Shown: positions 1-10,492, numbered from the stretch's first letter. The stretch is DNA of 64,000 bases from Cyclobacterium xiamenense (GCF_009467825.1 NZ_WIOK01000025.1:1-64000); one strand, 5' to 3'. Notes: generated by a model from the letters alone, not told the origin. Made by a program: numbers and translations.

Positions 1-546
1 CGAAACCTGATAAAAAGCCCGAAACCGGCAGGGAAAAATCAAAATTATTCCATTTTGAAACCAAAATAACAAACCAAAAAGCTTAACTTAATAGCATTGA
101 ATCCGGACTCGGTTGATCCGCCAACGGATTTTTTGAGGCCACGGATGGGGTCTTTAGCAGCGCTAAAAATAGCATCCTGAATTTATTTAGCTGACTTTTA
201 TATCCCGGCTTGGACGAACAAGCTTTTAACGCTCTGTTTCATCTGTTTATATTTTTTTTCAGCGGTCAGATGGAATCTCGCATGATTGATAATCATCCCA
301 CTGTGTGACGGGTACGTCATGGTCGATTTCATTAGCTCATCCAATTAAGGGCACACCGGGAGACCCGAAAAAACAGGGAATCGGCTTCCCAACAAAGGAC
401 CGAAGGCTACCTACCGGTACAGCGATACGCGAGCGGATGGCGGCTGCGAAAATAGCAGACAAATGTGCTCGATCAGTGATTTATTAATCTAGATGAATGC
501 GTGGAAGCAAAAAAGGAACCATATTTGGCTTTAACCCCATTCTATC
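1..546. other. Left-edge non-coding stretch
   Basis: No convincing complete gene. Bases 3-86 could be the last 28 codons of a gene entering from the left (reading ends KITNQKA then TAA), but a second frame is also open to base 69, so this is not secure. Bases 270-336 are one copy of a dispersed repeat listed separately. A 60-codon reading frame at 305-487 lies across that repeat and looks like chance. A short TTTAGC/GCTAAA hairpin sits at 153-167 with no T-run. Confidence 0.5.
270..336 (+). repeat. Dispersed degenerate repeat, copy A
   Basis: About 66 bases starting ATGGAATCTCGCATG and ending near CGATTTCATTAGC match 34911-34975 in the same orientation with roughly eight substitutions and a small slip at the end. 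Both copies share the blocks ATAATCATCCC and GGGTACGTCATG. Neither copy lies inside a recognised gene. It may be part of a REP/MITE-like family in this genome; what else it does is unknown. Confidence 0.7.
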
Positions 547-759
547 ATGAAAGACTATTCGAACGAAGACATCACGATCCATTGGAAACCCAATTTGTGC
601 AAACACGCCGGAATCTGTGTAAAAACGCTTCCCCAGGTATACAACCCAAAGGCCAGTCCCTGGATTGCCATTGAAAATGCCAGCACAGAAGCGCTCAAAG
701 CACAGGTTTCGGCCTGTCCTTCGGGCGCATTGAGCTATTCACGCAACAAAAAAACCTAA
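547..759 (+). CDS. Divergent 4Fe-4S mono-cluster domain protein (YjdI/Fer4_19-like)
   Basis: A 70-residue cytoplasmic protein. It has the family pattern CxHxGxC near the N-terminus (C18, H20, C24), a PWI motif at residues 38-40 and CPSGAL near the C-terminus (C57). Family members are small proteins thought to bind an iron-sulfur cluster, often of unknown partner. Only three cysteines are present, so H20 or an external group would have to complete a 4Fe-4S site; that is inference. It lies 69 bases before a DUF5996 gene on the same strand and may be co-transcribed with it. Length is normal for the family. Confidence 0.85.
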   Translation: MKDYSNEDITIHWKPNLCKHAGICVKTLPQVYNPKASPWIAIENASTEALKAQVSACPSGALSYSRNKKT

Positions 760-828
760 TGGCCATTCCTCAGGTTTCTTGCGTATCAGCCCATTGAATT
801 TAGGACGATCAACGACTAATCCTACCCC

Positions 829-1755
829 ATGAATTCAAACGAAAACTCCATTCCCTGGCCCGTCCTGCATTTCCCGGAAATCCAGGATACCCTGGAAACG
901 CTGCATCAGTGGATTCAGATTGTGGGCAAAATACGCCTGCGAACCATGCCCTGGCAAAACCATTCCTGGCATAGCACGCTCTACCTAAGCCCACATGGCT
1001 TTAGCACCCAGGCCATCCCCTATGGAGGTGGCTTTTTCCAGATTGATTTTGATTTTCGGCAGCACCAACTTCTTATCGCCTGCGCACACGGCGAAACACT
1101 GCGGATGGAACTACGCTCCATGACCGTAGCCGATTTTTATGCGGAATTGTTTGAAAAACTCGCACAGCTGCAAATACAGGTGGCCATTCACGGGCGTCCC
1201 AACGAACTGGAAACAGCCATTCCCTTTCAGGAGAATACTGTAAATCGTACCTATAAACCCGAGGCAGCGCAGAAGCTGTGGCAGGCCATGAGTAAGGCAC
1301 AGCAGGTGTTCACGCTTTTCCGCAGCGAATTTGTTGGCAAATGTAGTCCCGTGCACCTGTTTTGGGGGGCCTTTGACCTGGCCGTTACCCGCTTTTCCGG
1401 AAGACCTGCTCCCCTACACCCGGGAGGGGCGCCAAACATGCCCCTAGACGTCATGCAGGAAGCCTATTCCAAAGAAGTGAGTAGTGCCGGCTTCTGGCCC
1501 GGTTCTGCCAATTTTCCGGAACCGATTTTTTATTCCTATGCCTATCCGGCAAGTCCGCTCTTCAGCGAACAGAAAATCCGGCCAAATGAAGCGTTTTACA
1601 GCGTGGAAATGGGCGAGTTTATGTTGAAATACGAAGACGTTCAGCAAGCGGCAGATCCCGAAGCCAAGCTCCTGGATTTTCTGCAAAGCACCTATGAAGC
1701 GGCTGCGATCCTCGCAGAATGGAATAGGGGAGAATTGGAACGAGCCGCCACATAA
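829..1755 (+). CDS. DUF5996 family protein
   Basis: 308 residues, no signal peptide or membrane segment. The N-terminal stretch (WPVLHFPEIQDTLETLHQWIQIVGKIRL, followed by HSTLYLSPHGFST and FQIDFDF) is typical of DUF5996, a cytosolic family of unknown function common in Bacteroidota and Proteobacteria. Further aromatic-rich blocks (LFWGAFDLAVTRFSGR, FYSYAYP) and the FSVEMGEF-type block near the C-terminus fit the family along its whole length. The gene follows the small Fe-S protein and converges on the large minus-strand cluster, with only 29 bases between the stop codons. No specific reaction can be assigned. Confidence 0.85.
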   Translation: MNSNENSIPWPVLHFPEIQDTLETLHQWIQIVGKIRLRTMPWQNHSWHSTLYLSPHGFSTQAIPYGGGFFQIDFDFRQHQLLIACAHGETLRMELRSMTVADFYAELFEKLAQLQIQVAIHGRPNELETAIPFQENTVNRTYKPEAAQKLWQAMSKAQQVFTLFRSEFVGKCSPVHLFWGAFDLAVTRFSGRPAPLHPGGAPNMPLDVMQEAYSKEVSSAGFWPGSANFPEPIFYSYAYPASPLFSEQKIRPNEAFYSVEMGEFMLKYEDVQQAADPEAKLLDFLQSTYEAAAILAEWNRGELERAAT

Positions 1756-1767
1756 GCAAAGTCTCTT

Positions 1768-1786
1768 CCAATCCCTTGGCTTTTTT
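1768..1786 (+). terminator. Weak hairpin plus T-run after the DUF5996 gene
   Basis: CCAA-TCCC-TTGG is followed by C and six T. The stem is only four pairs, so terminator strength is doubtful; the T-run overlaps the stop codon of the convergent gene. Confidence 0.3.
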
Positions 1787-3845
1787 AGTTGCTAACCCGA
1801 AAAATCCCCTGCATCACGTACGCATGCCCGGGAAAGGTACAGACATACATGTAGTCCCCGGGTACCGTCGGTGCTACGAAGTAAATGGTCTCTGAAGTCT
1901 CAGGAGAGAGGATATTTGTGTGGAACAGTACCTTTTCGGAATCGGGGATGTAATTTTTTTGGGAGCCCTCTAAGCCCATATTTAACGCCAGCTCCCCCAC
2001 TTCGATCGCTGTGCCCGGTTGAACAAGCACCAGGTTGTGCAGCATGTCGTCGTTGTTATTGAAGGTGATTTGCACCTTGCTGCCTGCTTTTACTTCAATG
2101 AGCTCCCGGTCGTATTTCAAGCCTGGCAGCGTTCCCAGGACAACGGTTTGATCCGGCCCATTGGACCAGGAGCCGGGCATGGTCGTCGTTCGCTTCCCGG
2201 TAACGGATGCAGGCACACCAACAACCGTTTCGTTCGTACGCAGGGCAGTTGGTTGCCCATGGGCAGCATGGGGATTCGGAGTGGATGAATCGATCGCAGA
2301 TAAAGCCACTTTTTCGCCCTCCGGAATTTGATTCAGTGTGTAATAGCCGACAGCATGCAACAAATCACGGCCCGAACCAGACTGAACACCTGCTGCATTG
2401 ATTTCGTGGATGTATCCCTCCTTCAGACCTTCCACCACCAATCGAACACGAAGACCGTCCCCGGCAACAAGTGCCGCCTTTACGGCAAGCTCTTCCAATT
2501 CGATAACCGGGCTACCGTAATTGTGGTGGTACTTATAGGTAAAGCTGGATACGTTGTAAGACTCCGTATCCCCGGCAATGGCAGGCGCTACGGGTTCGGT
2601 AAACTCCAGTTCAAATCCATCCGGTTGGGCGTTTACCGTTTTTATCTCAAAGGGCATTTTTCCGGTCCAGCTCAGTTTTTGCAGACCAAAAGGAGCCTTT
2701 CCGGTAGCACTCCAGCCCCGGCTGGTCATCCCCACAAACAGGGAAGCATCCGTTCCCCATACCATGCGCAAAACCCCGGAAGAAAAACCCTCCCGAAACG
2801 GAAAGGCCACGCCCTGGTACACCCCGTTTACTTTTTCCAGGTAGACCCGCACGATCCTGCTATGGCCCTGGTCGCCCACAAATAGTTGCCCGGCGAACGG
2901 CCCAAAGCCTCCTGCCGTTTTATCCGTTACGATATCCGAGGTGGAAATCCCCATGAGCCCATGGGGAAGCCAAACAGCGGGGGTTTTGAAGCCCGGGATA
3001 TCGGCTGCCACCTTTGCCATGGGCGATCCGGTATCGGGAATATCTTCCGGCTTTAGGGATACCGGCGATTCCGGCAGGTGCGTCCATTTCAAGCCCTCCG
3101 GATTCCCTACAAAATCCCCTTTTTCCACATGAGTAATCCGGCCGGATCCTACCCAATCCCCCTGATTTTCCGCATAAAACACGTCTCCTTCCGCATTGTA
3201 GCCCATACCGGCCGGAGATCGCATCCCCGTGGCAAGGGGCAGCATGGTGCCATCGGGCGAGACGCTGAGCATCCAACCCCGCCATTTTGCCAGACTCGCA
3301 CCGTGACCGATCCATCCCAGGTTTAGGGCAACCAGCATGTTGCCTTCCGGCGTAAACAAAGGGCCGTAGGAATATTCGTGGTAATTTCCTGACAAAGGCC
3401 AGGAAACTACCGTCTCGAAGCTGTCGGCACGGCCGTCTCCGTTTCGATCGGTCATTTTGGTCAACTCGGAGCGCTGGGAGGCATAAAAACTGCCCCGGTG
3501 ATAGGCCAGGCCCAAGGGCTCGTGCAATCCCGCCGCAAACTGGCTAAACCGGGGAATGCGCGTGCCGGTCATGTACGGATTTTCCACCAGCCAGATTTCC
3601 CCCCGTCGCGTGGCAATGCCCAGACTCCCATCTGGTGTAAGGGTCATTCCGCCTACTTCCAACTCGATGCCATCGGGAATAGGAATGTCTACAATGCTGT
3701 AATAATCCGCTTCCCTCGCAGCGACCTCTCTGGTTTCCGCTGTTTGCTGCGCTTGCAAACCCAGTGAAACCATTCCGAGTAAGAACCATCCGTATACCTG
3801 GAATTTTTGGAAGCCACCGTTTATATTGCAGCGCAATTTTTCCAT
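1785..3845 (-). CDS. Secreted beta-propeller protein fused to an azurin-like cupredoxin domain
   Basis: An exported protein of about 686 residues. The N-terminal part after a signal segment (WFLLGMVSLGLQAQ) has repeated propeller-like strands with GLAYHRG, DRNGDGRAD and AVWLPHG blocks, as in glucose/sorbosone dehydrogenase-like and membrane-bound dehydrogenase-like propellers. The last ~110 residues are a type 1 copper domain: a GHN-like DDMLHNLVL block, then C, H and M spaced +5 and +9 (YVCTFPGHAYVM), exactly as in azurin. This suggests electron transfer from a carbohydrate oxidation, but no cofactor site was verified. The start is uncertain: the frame is open to a TTG at 3917, with ATG at 3896, 3866 and 3845; I chose 3845 because it puts the signal peptide close to the N-terminus. 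It follows the DUF1080-PA14 gene directly. Confidence 0.75.
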   Translation of the reverse strand: MEKLRCNINGGFQKFQVYGWFLLGMVSLGLQAQQTAETREVAAREADYYSIVDIPIPDGIELEVGGMTLTPDGSLGIATRRGEIWLVENPYMTGTRIPRFSQFAAGLHEPLGLAYHRGSFYASQRSELTKMTDRNGDGRADSFETVVSWPLSGNYHEYSYGPLFTPEGNMLVALNLGWIGHGASLAKWRGWMLSVSPDGTMLPLATGMRSPAGMGYNAEGDVFYAENQGDWVGSGRITHVEKGDFVGNPEGLKWTHLPESPVSLKPEDIPDTGSPMAKVAADIPGFKTPAVWLPHGLMGISTSDIVTDKTAGGFGPFAGQLFVGDQGHSRIVRVYLEKVNGVYQGVAFPFREGFSSGVLRMVWGTDASLFVGMTSRGWSATGKAPFGLQKLSWTGKMPFEIKTVNAQPDGFELEFTEPVAPAIAGDTESYNVSSFTYKYHHNYGSPVIELEELAVKAALVAGDGLRVRLVVEGLKEGYIHEINAAGVQSGSGRDLLHAVGYYTLNQIPEGEKVALSAIDSSTPNPHAAHGQPTALRTNETVVGVPASVTGKRTTTMPGSWSNGPDQTVVLGTLPGLKYDRELIEVKAGSKVQITFNNNDDMLHNLVLVQPGTAIEVGELALNMGLEGSQKNYIPDSEKVLFHTNILSPETSETIYFVAPTVPGDYMYVCTFPGHAYVMQGIFRVSN

Positions 3846-3910
3846 GCCTTTGTCTTGTATGTTCATATCCTGTTTTGCTACCAATTGACGTTCCATTCCT
3901 TTTTTCGCAT

Positions 3911-5758
3911 TCACCAAATATAACTGTAGACCAGACTATTGCTATTCGCATCCGCTGCGAGTGAAACCAGCAATTCCTGACCGGATTCGGTTTTCCGCAA
4001 AACGACCTTACCAGGGCTGCCTTTGGCCACATGTAGGTAAAACTGGCCCTGGTTTACCGAATAGAGGCCTTCACCTACCTCAGCCAGAGTCCCGGCAGCG
4101 ACAATGCGCGCCCATAGGTCCGACCGTTTTTGCGGATTGGAGTACCGAATCGTTCGGGTTAATAATTTACCATCGAGCTCTGGTTCAAAAAAATCCTCCA
4201 CGGCTAGCCCCTCAAGCAGGTACTTAAAGGTGGGCCTTCGGTCCCGGTTTAGTGCGTACCCCTGTATGCGCAGTTGATCGCTGCCGAGTAAATCCGGCCA
4301 GGGACTATCTTCGGCGGGAAGCGCAGCAATAGCGGGTCCCGCTGCCAGGTTGACCATGGCTCCCAAAGGAAGCATCAACTGCGATTGCCCCCGCTGCCTC
4401 CACATGGGCGAGGCATCCAGGTATTCGCCCCGCCATAGGCTCAACAGTGCGCCTTGCTCCAGATCGTAAGCATAACTTATCCCAGAGGGTTCGCCCACCG
4501 CCACCGTGTGTGTTTTTTTCTCCCCTCCGTGCTCAAAAAACCCTCGTGTAACTAAGGGCTCCTGGGCGGGTTCCAGGTAAACCGGCTTCTGTATCAGGTG
4601 CTCGACGTAGGAATTCGCTTCGTGCAAGGGACTTTTTCGGATTCCTGGCCCTTCCACAAATACCCCGAGCTGGGGACTACGGCCCGGGTAATTGTTCTTG
4701 TAGAAAACCAGGGTAAACGAAACCGGCCCCACGGGCAGGTACCGGGTACCACTCCTGGGAGAATCCGCGGGAAATTGCGTCCCGTCTGCGATGATATTTT
4801 CTCCATCGATGTACAAACTGGTCTTCCCGAAAGCCGCCAGGGAAAAGGTGTAATCGCCGGCTTTTTCAATCTCCAGCGTACCGGAATACACGTAGGCAAA
4901 ATCGAGCACCCCATGGCCCAGGTCCCAGGTTATTTTTTGTAAGTCGCCCCTTTCCTTCGGATCGCCCTCCTTGAAATCAGCCTCAGAGGGAAACTTGCCC
5001 TTATAATACGCATACGTCAAATCTCGAATTTCAGGCGCCGGCTGTCCAAAAGGCTGGTACCGTATATTTCGGATGGCCACCGGACCGTGGTCTCCCTGAA
5101 TCATCAAGGGACCCAGTGGCTGTTCGTCTTCAAACATGGCGGATCGGGTAGGCCCGGTCACCTCCACGTTTTCGTGCACCAAAACCCCATTTAAAAATAC
5201 CTGATTGAATTTCGCATTCGATACTTTATTTCCAGCCGCATCGAAGCGCGGTGCTTCAAAATCAATTTTTAACCGTTGCCAGAGACCGGGAGCCCGGGTA
5301 GCATTGGTCCGGGGAGCTTTTCCTTCGAATCCCTGTTTTTTTTCGTCATCCCAGCGTTGGTAAATTCCTCCGGCATCTCCGGATGTGGGATGGGCTTTTC
5401 CCCAGCTATCAAAAATCTGAATCTCGTACCGTCCCTGCAGATAAACGCCCGAATTGGAACCCTTGGGGACCATAAACTCCAGTTCCAGGGTCAGGTCTCC
5501 GTGGACAAAGTCGGAAACGAGGTGCGGCCCGTTGTCCGGCTTCGGCGGGTTAACGAGTATTCCGGATCCCGGAAGCGTCGACAAAAAATCCGCCTGTTCC
5601 CAGTCGGCCAATACCTCCCCTACCTCCTTCCAGGTGGATGGAATGTCACCAAAATCCGTCAGGTCATCGAAAACGATCACCTCCTGTGCAGAAAGCCTGC
5701 ACGAAACCACCAGCAGCAAGGGCAAAAGCAGTTTTCTAACGTGTACAAAAATGAGCAT
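3911..5758 (-). CDS. DUF1080 (3-keto-disaccharide hydrolase-like) plus PA14 domain protein
   Basis: 615 residues with an N-terminal export signal (KLLLPLLLVVSCRLSAQ). Residues ~25-235 are a LamG-like DUF1080 domain, with the typical NSGVYLQGRYEIQIFDSWG block and the GDHGPVAIRNIRYQP ending. Residues ~250-370 form a PA14 carbohydrate-binding domain (YTFSLAAFGKTSLYIDGENI). The C-terminal ~240 residues resemble no family I can name. DUF1080 proteins include 3-keto-glycoside hydrolases, and they often neighbour oxidases; here the next gene is the propeller-cupredoxin protein, almost touching it. A joint role in oxidising and cleaving sugars is possible but inferred. Confidence 0.8.
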   Translation of the reverse strand: MLIFVHVRKLLLPLLLVVSCRLSAQEVIVFDDLTDFGDIPSTWKEVGEVLADWEQADFLSTLPGSGILVNPPKPDNGPHLVSDFVHGDLTLELEFMVPKGSNSGVYLQGRYEIQIFDSWGKAHPTSGDAGGIYQRWDDEKKQGFEGKAPRTNATRAPGLWQRLKIDFEAPRFDAAGNKVSNAKFNQVFLNGVLVHENVEVTGPTRSAMFEDEQPLGPLMIQGDHGPVAIRNIRYQPFGQPAPEIRDLTYAYYKGKFPSEADFKEGDPKERGDLQKITWDLGHGVLDFAYVYSGTLEIEKAGDYTFSLAAFGKTSLYIDGENIIADGTQFPADSPRSGTRYLPVGPVSFTLVFYKNNYPGRSPQLGVFVEGPGIRKSPLHEANSYVEHLIQKPVYLEPAQEPLVTRGFFEHGGEKKTHTVAVGEPSGISYAYDLEQGALLSLWRGEYLDASPMWRQRGQSQLMLPLGAMVNLAAGPAIAALPAEDSPWPDLLGSDQLRIQGYALNRDRRPTFKYLLEGLAVEDFFEPELDGKLLTRTIRYSNPQKRSDLWARIVAAGTLAEVGEGLYSVNQGQFYLHVAKGSPGKVVLRKTESGQELLVSLAADANSNSLVYSYIW

Positions 5759-5921
5759 AGGTATTTTTTTCTTTATTGTTTGCTACGTATTCATTCACCT
5801 CCTTGGGAAAAGCTGTCCGGCTCAACCTACCTACGTATCGGCTGCTATCCGGCAGGGAAATGACCTTTCCGCCCCCCTTCCCCCAAAAAGGATAGGCATC
5901 GAAGGTTTTATTTGACTGGCT

Positions 5922-7478
5922 TCAATCATCTTTTATCAAATACCCACCGGCTTTGGCTTCCGAAATCAGCCGATCCATGCTTTCTACCAATTCGGGCTTT
6001 AGCGCGTACTGATTCACGCGCTGTTCGGGATCCTCGGCCAGGTTAAACAGCAAGCCCGGCGTGGCAAAGGTTTCGTAGCCCCGCAATTTTGAAAAGGATT
6101 CGGGCATCGCTGAATGTTGGCCAGTGTTGTCGTTGATGTACAACCACTCCCCTTGTCGAACCGCCCATCGGTTGGCCATGGTGTTATGAATCAACCAGTC
6201 TCGTTGCGGAAACTGCTCCGGACGGGTACGTAATTCGGGCAGGAAATGGTGACTATCCGGGGCCGCTCCCTCTGGGAGTGCGGTTCCCGTCAAATCCGCC
6301 AAGGTTGCCATGATATCTAGCTGGGAAACCAGCTTGTCAGAAACGGTTCCCGCCGGAATTTTTCCCGGCCATCTGATAACAAAGGGAACCCGGTGTCCCC
6401 CTTCCCAAATATCCCGTTTCAGCCCGCGCAAGGGCCCCATGCTGAAATGCCCGTGTTTTTCCCCCCGATCAAACGCGTACCGCTCCGGACCATTATCCGA
6501 ACTGAAAATAACAATCGTGTTTTCTTCCCATCCCTTGTCCCGAATTGCTTGCAGCAACTGCCCCACGACCCAATCGGTCTGGTACATGAAATCCCCATAG
6601 GCGCCCGCCTGGGACTTGCCGTCAAATTCATCGTTGGGAATAATCGGCGCATGCGGAGAAGGTAGGGGGAAATAGAGAAAGAAGGGTTTATCTTCGGTCT
6701 GACTCCCAATCCATTCCACTACTTTTTCGGATAGCGTCGGTAGCACCTCGTACGGATTCCATCCCGGCACTTTGGGACCGGGGCGAAATTCCCAGTTGCC
6801 TTCCTTTGTTTCGTAGCCGATATCCTGAATGTCCATGACTTCCGTCGGAACCGCTAGCAAGCGGTCGTTTTCCATCCAGGCATAAGGCGGGAAATTGATG
6901 GTGCCATCCCCAAAATAGTATTCAAAACCCCGATCGGTGGGGCCTCCAGTGACCGGTTGGTCCCAGCTGACATCATTCGGTAAATAATACGATACCTCCC
7001 TTCCCCATTGGGTAACTTTCCCGGAAGGAGGATTCGTAAAATTCCAGTTCCAGCCCAAATGCCATTTGCCAATGCATGCCGTGGCATAGCCCCGCTCCTG
7101 AAGTACCTGTGGAAGGGTGATGTCTCCATCGTTAAAAAACGGTGGACCGAAAGCACCCACAATCCCGTGTTGACGTCTCCAATGGTACGTTCCTGTCAGC
7201 AAGGCATACCGGCTAGGCGAACAAATACCGGAGGAACTGTGCGCATTGGTAAAACGCATCCCTTCAGAAGCCAGTTGGTCGAGATGAGGCGTGGGAATTT
7301 TTGAATCCGGGTTTTGGATGGCAAGGTCGCCATAGCCCATGTCATCCGCATAAATGATGACCACATTGGGCGCGGTAGTTTTGGTGTCCCGTTGGCAGGA
7401 AAGTGTTGCTCCTGCCAGCACTGGCAAAACAATACACCAGGCTGACACTGCCCGGGTAATTTTTAGGAGGGCTATCAT
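5922..7478 (-). CDS. Sulfatase (S1 family), lipoprotein
   Basis: 518 residues, alkaline-phosphatase-fold sulfatase. A lipobox ending at C28 (LAGATLSC) indicates surface or periplasmic anchoring. The metal site begins with ADDMGYGDL (D45, D46). The formylglycine signature is C86-S-P-S-R followed by LLTG. Downstream lie the DNG block ([12 protein letters not shown]) and the [23 protein letters not shown] block typical of arylsulfatases. The ATG overlaps the stop of the preceding sulfatase (ATGA), so the two are translationally coupled. Substrate is likely a sulfate ester on the glycan handled by this cluster; regiospecificity cannot be read from sequence. Confidence 0.92.
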   Translation of the reverse strand: MIALLKITRAVSAWCIVLPVLAGATLSCQRDTKTTAPNVVIIYADDMGYGDLAIQNPDSKIPTPHLDQLASEGMRFTNAHSSSGICSPSRYALLTGTYHWRRQHGIVGAFGPPFFNDGDITLPQVLQERGYATACIGKWHLGWNWNFTNPPSGKVTQWGREVSYYLPNDVSWDQPVTGGPTDRGFEYYFGDGTINFPPYAWMENDRLLAVPTEVMDIQDIGYETKEGNWEFRPGPKVPGWNPYEVLPTLSEKVVEWIGSQTEDKPFFLYFPLPSPHAPIIPNDEFDGKSQAGAYGDFMYQTDWVVGQLLQAIRDKGWEENTIVIFSSDNGPERYAFDRGEKHGHFSMGPLRGLKRDIWEGGHRVPFVIRWPGKIPAGTVSDKLVSQLDIMATLADLTGTALPEGAAPDSHHFLPELRTRPEQFPQRDWLIHNTMANRWAVRQGEWLYINDNTGQHSAMPESFSKLRGYETFATPGLLFNLAEDPEQRVNQYALKPELVESMDRLISEAKAGGYLIKDD

Positions 7479-8905
7479 GGGTTGATGACGCGTTGGTGCA
7501 TGAGTTGTTGGATAATTGAATCGCAGGTATTGGAATAGTGGGTGACGATCTCCGCATACCGTTCATCTGTCGCGAGATTATTGACTTCGTGAACATCTGT
7601 TTTGTGGTGGTACAATTCGATCAGATCGCTGTCATCGTACCGGATAAATTTAAACGCTTCGTCCCGATACCCTTCTGTTTTTAGCAATTTCTCGTTGTTT
7701 TCCAGGCGGTGTTCGAGAAAGATACCGGAGCGCCAATCTGCAGGAGCGCGCTCGTAAAATTCCGTCAGGCTGCGACCGGCATAGCTATCCGGAATCTGCA
7801 CTCCGGCCAGGGAAAGAATGGTAGGCGTTACATCCACGTTCAGTACTGGCTGCGCATACCGTTTCCCGCGCTTGTTTTCCGGTTGTCGGGGATCGTACAC
7901 GATGAGAGGCACCCGAATGGAAGGCTCGTGCAAGAGCCATTTTCCGGCATAACCCCGTTCTCCCATAAAATACCCGTTGTCCCCCATAAAAACGATCACC
8001 GTATTGTCGGCAAGCCCTTCTTTCTCCAGCGTGCGCCGGATTCTGCCCAGTACGGTGTCCACCGTGCTGATCATCCGGTAATATCCTTTCACCATTTTCT
8101 GGTACTTTTCCGGGCTGTCGTAGCGCCAATACCAGCGTTCCCGGTTCATGGTATTTTGTAGAAACCCCGGCAAGCTGTCATAAAAGGACGGGTCCGCGGT
8201 GGGTGGAATGGGAATGGTCACATCCCGGTACAGGTGATCCACGTACTCCGGCCAAAAATATTGCTCTTCCGCGCCATCATCCGCATGAGGCGACCAAAAG
8301 GAAAGGGAAAGGCAAAATGGCTGGTCTCCGGCAGTTTGGATAAATTCAACCGCCCGATCCCCATTGATATCTGCCAGGTGAACGTCCTTACCTGCCACTT
8401 CCCTGAGGTAAGGCCAGGAGGTTTTATCCATGTGATGGAAGAGTGAATCTTCGATTCCCGCATTGACCTTCACCCCAAATTTACCGATAAATCCAGTACG
8501 GTAGCCGGCATTTTTGAGGAGCCAGGGATAACTCTGCCGCATGTAGGCATCCTGCAGGGGCGGTTTCCCAAAGGTGAAATCGTGGGTTCGTTCGTACAAG
8601 CCGGTGAAAAGGGAAGCACGGCTAGCCGCACAGATAGCGGTGGTCACAAAGGCATTATCGAAATACAAACCCTCGCCAGCCAATGCATCCATGTGCGGCG
8701 TATGGATAATCTCATTCCCGGCAAAACCCAAGGCATCCCACCGCTGATCATCGGTCAGGATAAAAAGAATGTTTGGTTTTTTGGCGGCCATCCCCGCGCC
8801 ATCCGTTTCCTCCGAACTACAGCTCGAACAAATTGAAGCAAAAAGGAGAAAGGCAAGGCCCATTAATCCAGGAAATGGGAAGGCAATTGGCTGGCAATAT
8901 TTCAT
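7475..8905 (-). CDS. Sulfatase (S1 family), lipoprotein
   Basis: About 476 residues. The frame opens at a TTG (8917), but the ATG at 8905 gives a cleaner signal peptide with a lipobox-like FASICSSC. Motifs: TDDQRWD metal site, formylglycine motif C-A-A-S-R with SLFTG after it, and a [16 protein letters not shown] block carrying metal ligands and a conserved lysine. The signature has Ala where most members have Pro (C-x-A-x-R), a variant known in the family. It starts 12 bases after the previous sulfatase in the operon and overlaps the next one. Confidence 0.9.
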   Translation of the reverse strand: MKYCQPIAFPFPGLMGLAFLLFASICSSCSSEETDGAGMAAKKPNILFILTDDQRWDALGFAGNEIIHTPHMDALAGEGLYFDNAFVTTAICAASRASLFTGLYERTHDFTFGKPPLQDAYMRQSYPWLLKNAGYRTGFIGKFGVKVNAGIEDSLFHHMDKTSWPYLREVAGKDVHLADINGDRAVEFIQTAGDQPFCLSLSFWSPHADDGAEEQYFWPEYVDHLYRDVTIPIPPTADPSFYDSLPGFLQNTMNRERWYWRYDSPEKYQKMVKGYYRMISTVDTVLGRIRRTLEKEGLADNTVIVFMGDNGYFMGERGYAGKWLLHEPSIRVPLIVYDPRQPENKRGKRYAQPVLNVDVTPTILSLAGVQIPDSYAGRSLTEFYERAPADWRSGIFLEHRLENNEKLLKTEGYRDEAFKFIRYDDSDLIELYHHKTDVHEVNNLATDERYAEIVTHYSNTCDSIIQQLMHQRVINP

Positions 8906-8917
8906 TAGTTGTAACAA

Positions 8918-10492
8918 CTAGTTTTTGGAAAGGCTTTGCTCGATAAACTGCTGGTTCAACGCATCGGAATCCCCGTATTGCTCCCGTAGTTCTTCCAATC
9001 GGCTATGCAGCGCCTCTTGCACCTCTGCATAGTTCGGGTCGCCGTATACACTGTTCATTTCGTTCGGATCGGCTTCCAGATCGTATAGTTCCCATTCATC
9101 GATGTCGTGGTAGAAATGGATCAACTTGTAGCGATCCGTGCGGACTCCGTAATGCCGTTTTACACTATGGGGACCTGGGTATTCGTAATAGTGGTAATAC
9201 ATCGCATCCCGCCAGGGAACATCCTCACCCGCAGCAAGGGCACGCCAGGATTCCCCTTGCATTTCCGCCGGTTTTTCCACGCCGGCGTAGTCCAGCAGGG
9301 TGGGCGCGTGATCCACGTTCACCACCATGTCTTCAACAACGGTCCCGGGGTTGATTTCCCTTGGGTAGCGCACCAATAGCGGTGTGCTTAATGATTGCTC
9401 GTACATGAAGCGTTTGTCGTACCAGCCGTGCTCTCCCAGGTAGAATCCCTGATCGGAGGTATACACGACGATGGTATTGTCCAGCAAGTCGTTTGCTTCC
9501 AGGTAATCCAACACTTTCCCTATGCCATCATCCACGGATTTGATTACTTTGAGGTAATCCCGCAGGTAGCGGTGGTACATAAATTTTGCCAGGGCTTCGC
9601 CGGTGGGTTTTTCCTGTAGGAAGGCTTCGTTTTTGGGACCATAGACCGCATTCCAGGCGGCCATTTGTTCCTCCGTCATGCGTCCAAAAGGAGCCGCGAG
9701 CCGGCTGGGTTCCCCGGTAAAGGGGTTGGCTTCAAACTTCATGTCCCAACCCCAGTACATGTTGTCAACGATTTCCATTTCCTGTTCACGCGCTGCCGTA
9801 CCTCTCCCGGCATAGTCATCGAAAAAGTTGTCGGGAAAGGCGAACTCCTCGTCCTCCAGGTAATCCAGGTACTTTTCTTCGGCCATCCAGTTGCGGTGCG
9901 GGGCCTTGGTGTGGTAGTTGATGGCAAAAGGCTTGGTCTTGTCCCAATCCTTCTCCAGCCAATCCACGACAAATTCCGGGATTAGGGCCTCGCAATGCCC
10001 TTCAAAAGACACCTTTTCTTCCCCATTTTTGATGAAATCCGGATTGTAATAGCTCCCCTGTCCGGGTAGGGTCAGGGAATAATCGTATCCCTTAGGCTTT
10101 TCCGCCAGGTGGATTTTTCCGATGAGTGCCGTTGCGTAGCCTGCCTCCTGCAACAATTTGGGATACGTCAGTTGGTCCCAGTTAAATGGTAACACATTGT
10201 CCACCTTTCCATTCAGGTGGCTGTATTTTCCGGTAAGCAATACCGCCCGGCTAGGCGCGCAAATGGAATTGGTGACAAAACTACGCTTGAAAAGTGCTCC
10301 CTCGCGGGCCAGTCTATCCATGTTTGGAAAATACACCTTGTCCAATAAGCCCTGGCCGTAGGCATGAATGGCCCGCTGCGAATGATCATCGGACATGATA
10401 AACAGGATATTGGGACGTGGCGCCACCTCGGCCTCCTGACAGGATACCAACATGTAACACAAAACAAAAATGGGTAGTAGGATTTTTTTCAT
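8918..10492 (-). CDS. Sulfatase (S1 family, iduronate-sulfatase-like), lipoprotein
   Basis: 524 residues from the ATG at 10492. A longer in-frame start at 10639 would overlap the upstream sulfatase and bury the signal peptide, so it is rejected. Lipobox LVSC at C18. Metal site MSDDHSQ, formylglycine motif C78-A-P-S-R then AVLLTGKYSH, and a TSDQGFYLGEHGWYDKRFMYEQS block shared by iduronate- and choline-sulfatase-like enzymes. It is the third of four sulfatases in a row, 73 bases after the preceding one. Confidence 0.92.
   Translation of the reverse strand: MKKILLPIFVLCYMLVSCQEAEVAPRPNILFIMSDDHSQRAIHAYGQGLLDKVYFPNMDRLAREGALFKRSFVTNSICAPSRAVLLTGKYSHLNGKVDNVLPFNWDQLTYPKLLQEAGYATALIGKIHLAEKPKGYDYSLTLPGQGSYYNPDFIKNGEEKVSFEGHCEALIPEFVVDWLEKDWDKTKPFAINYHTKAPHRNWMAEEKYLDYLEDEEFAFPDNFFDDYAGRGTAAREQEMEIVDNMYWGWDMKFEANPFTGEPSRLAAPFGRMTEEQMAAWNAVYGPKNEAFLQEKPTGEALAKFMYHRYLRDYLKVIKSVDDGIGKVLDYLEANDLLDNTIVVYTSDQGFYLGEHGWYDKRFMYEQSLSTPLLVRYPREINPGTVVEDMVVNVDHAPTLLDYAGVEKPAEMQGESWRALAAGEDVPWRDAMYYHYYEYPGPHSVKRHYGVRTDRYKLIHFYHDIDEWELYDLEADPNEMNSVYGDPNYAEVQEALHSRLEELREQYGDSDALNQQFIEQSLSKN

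Noticed and set aside
305-487. 60-codon plus-strand frame near the left edge
   Set aside because: It crosses the dispersed repeat and has no recognisable motif or start signal.
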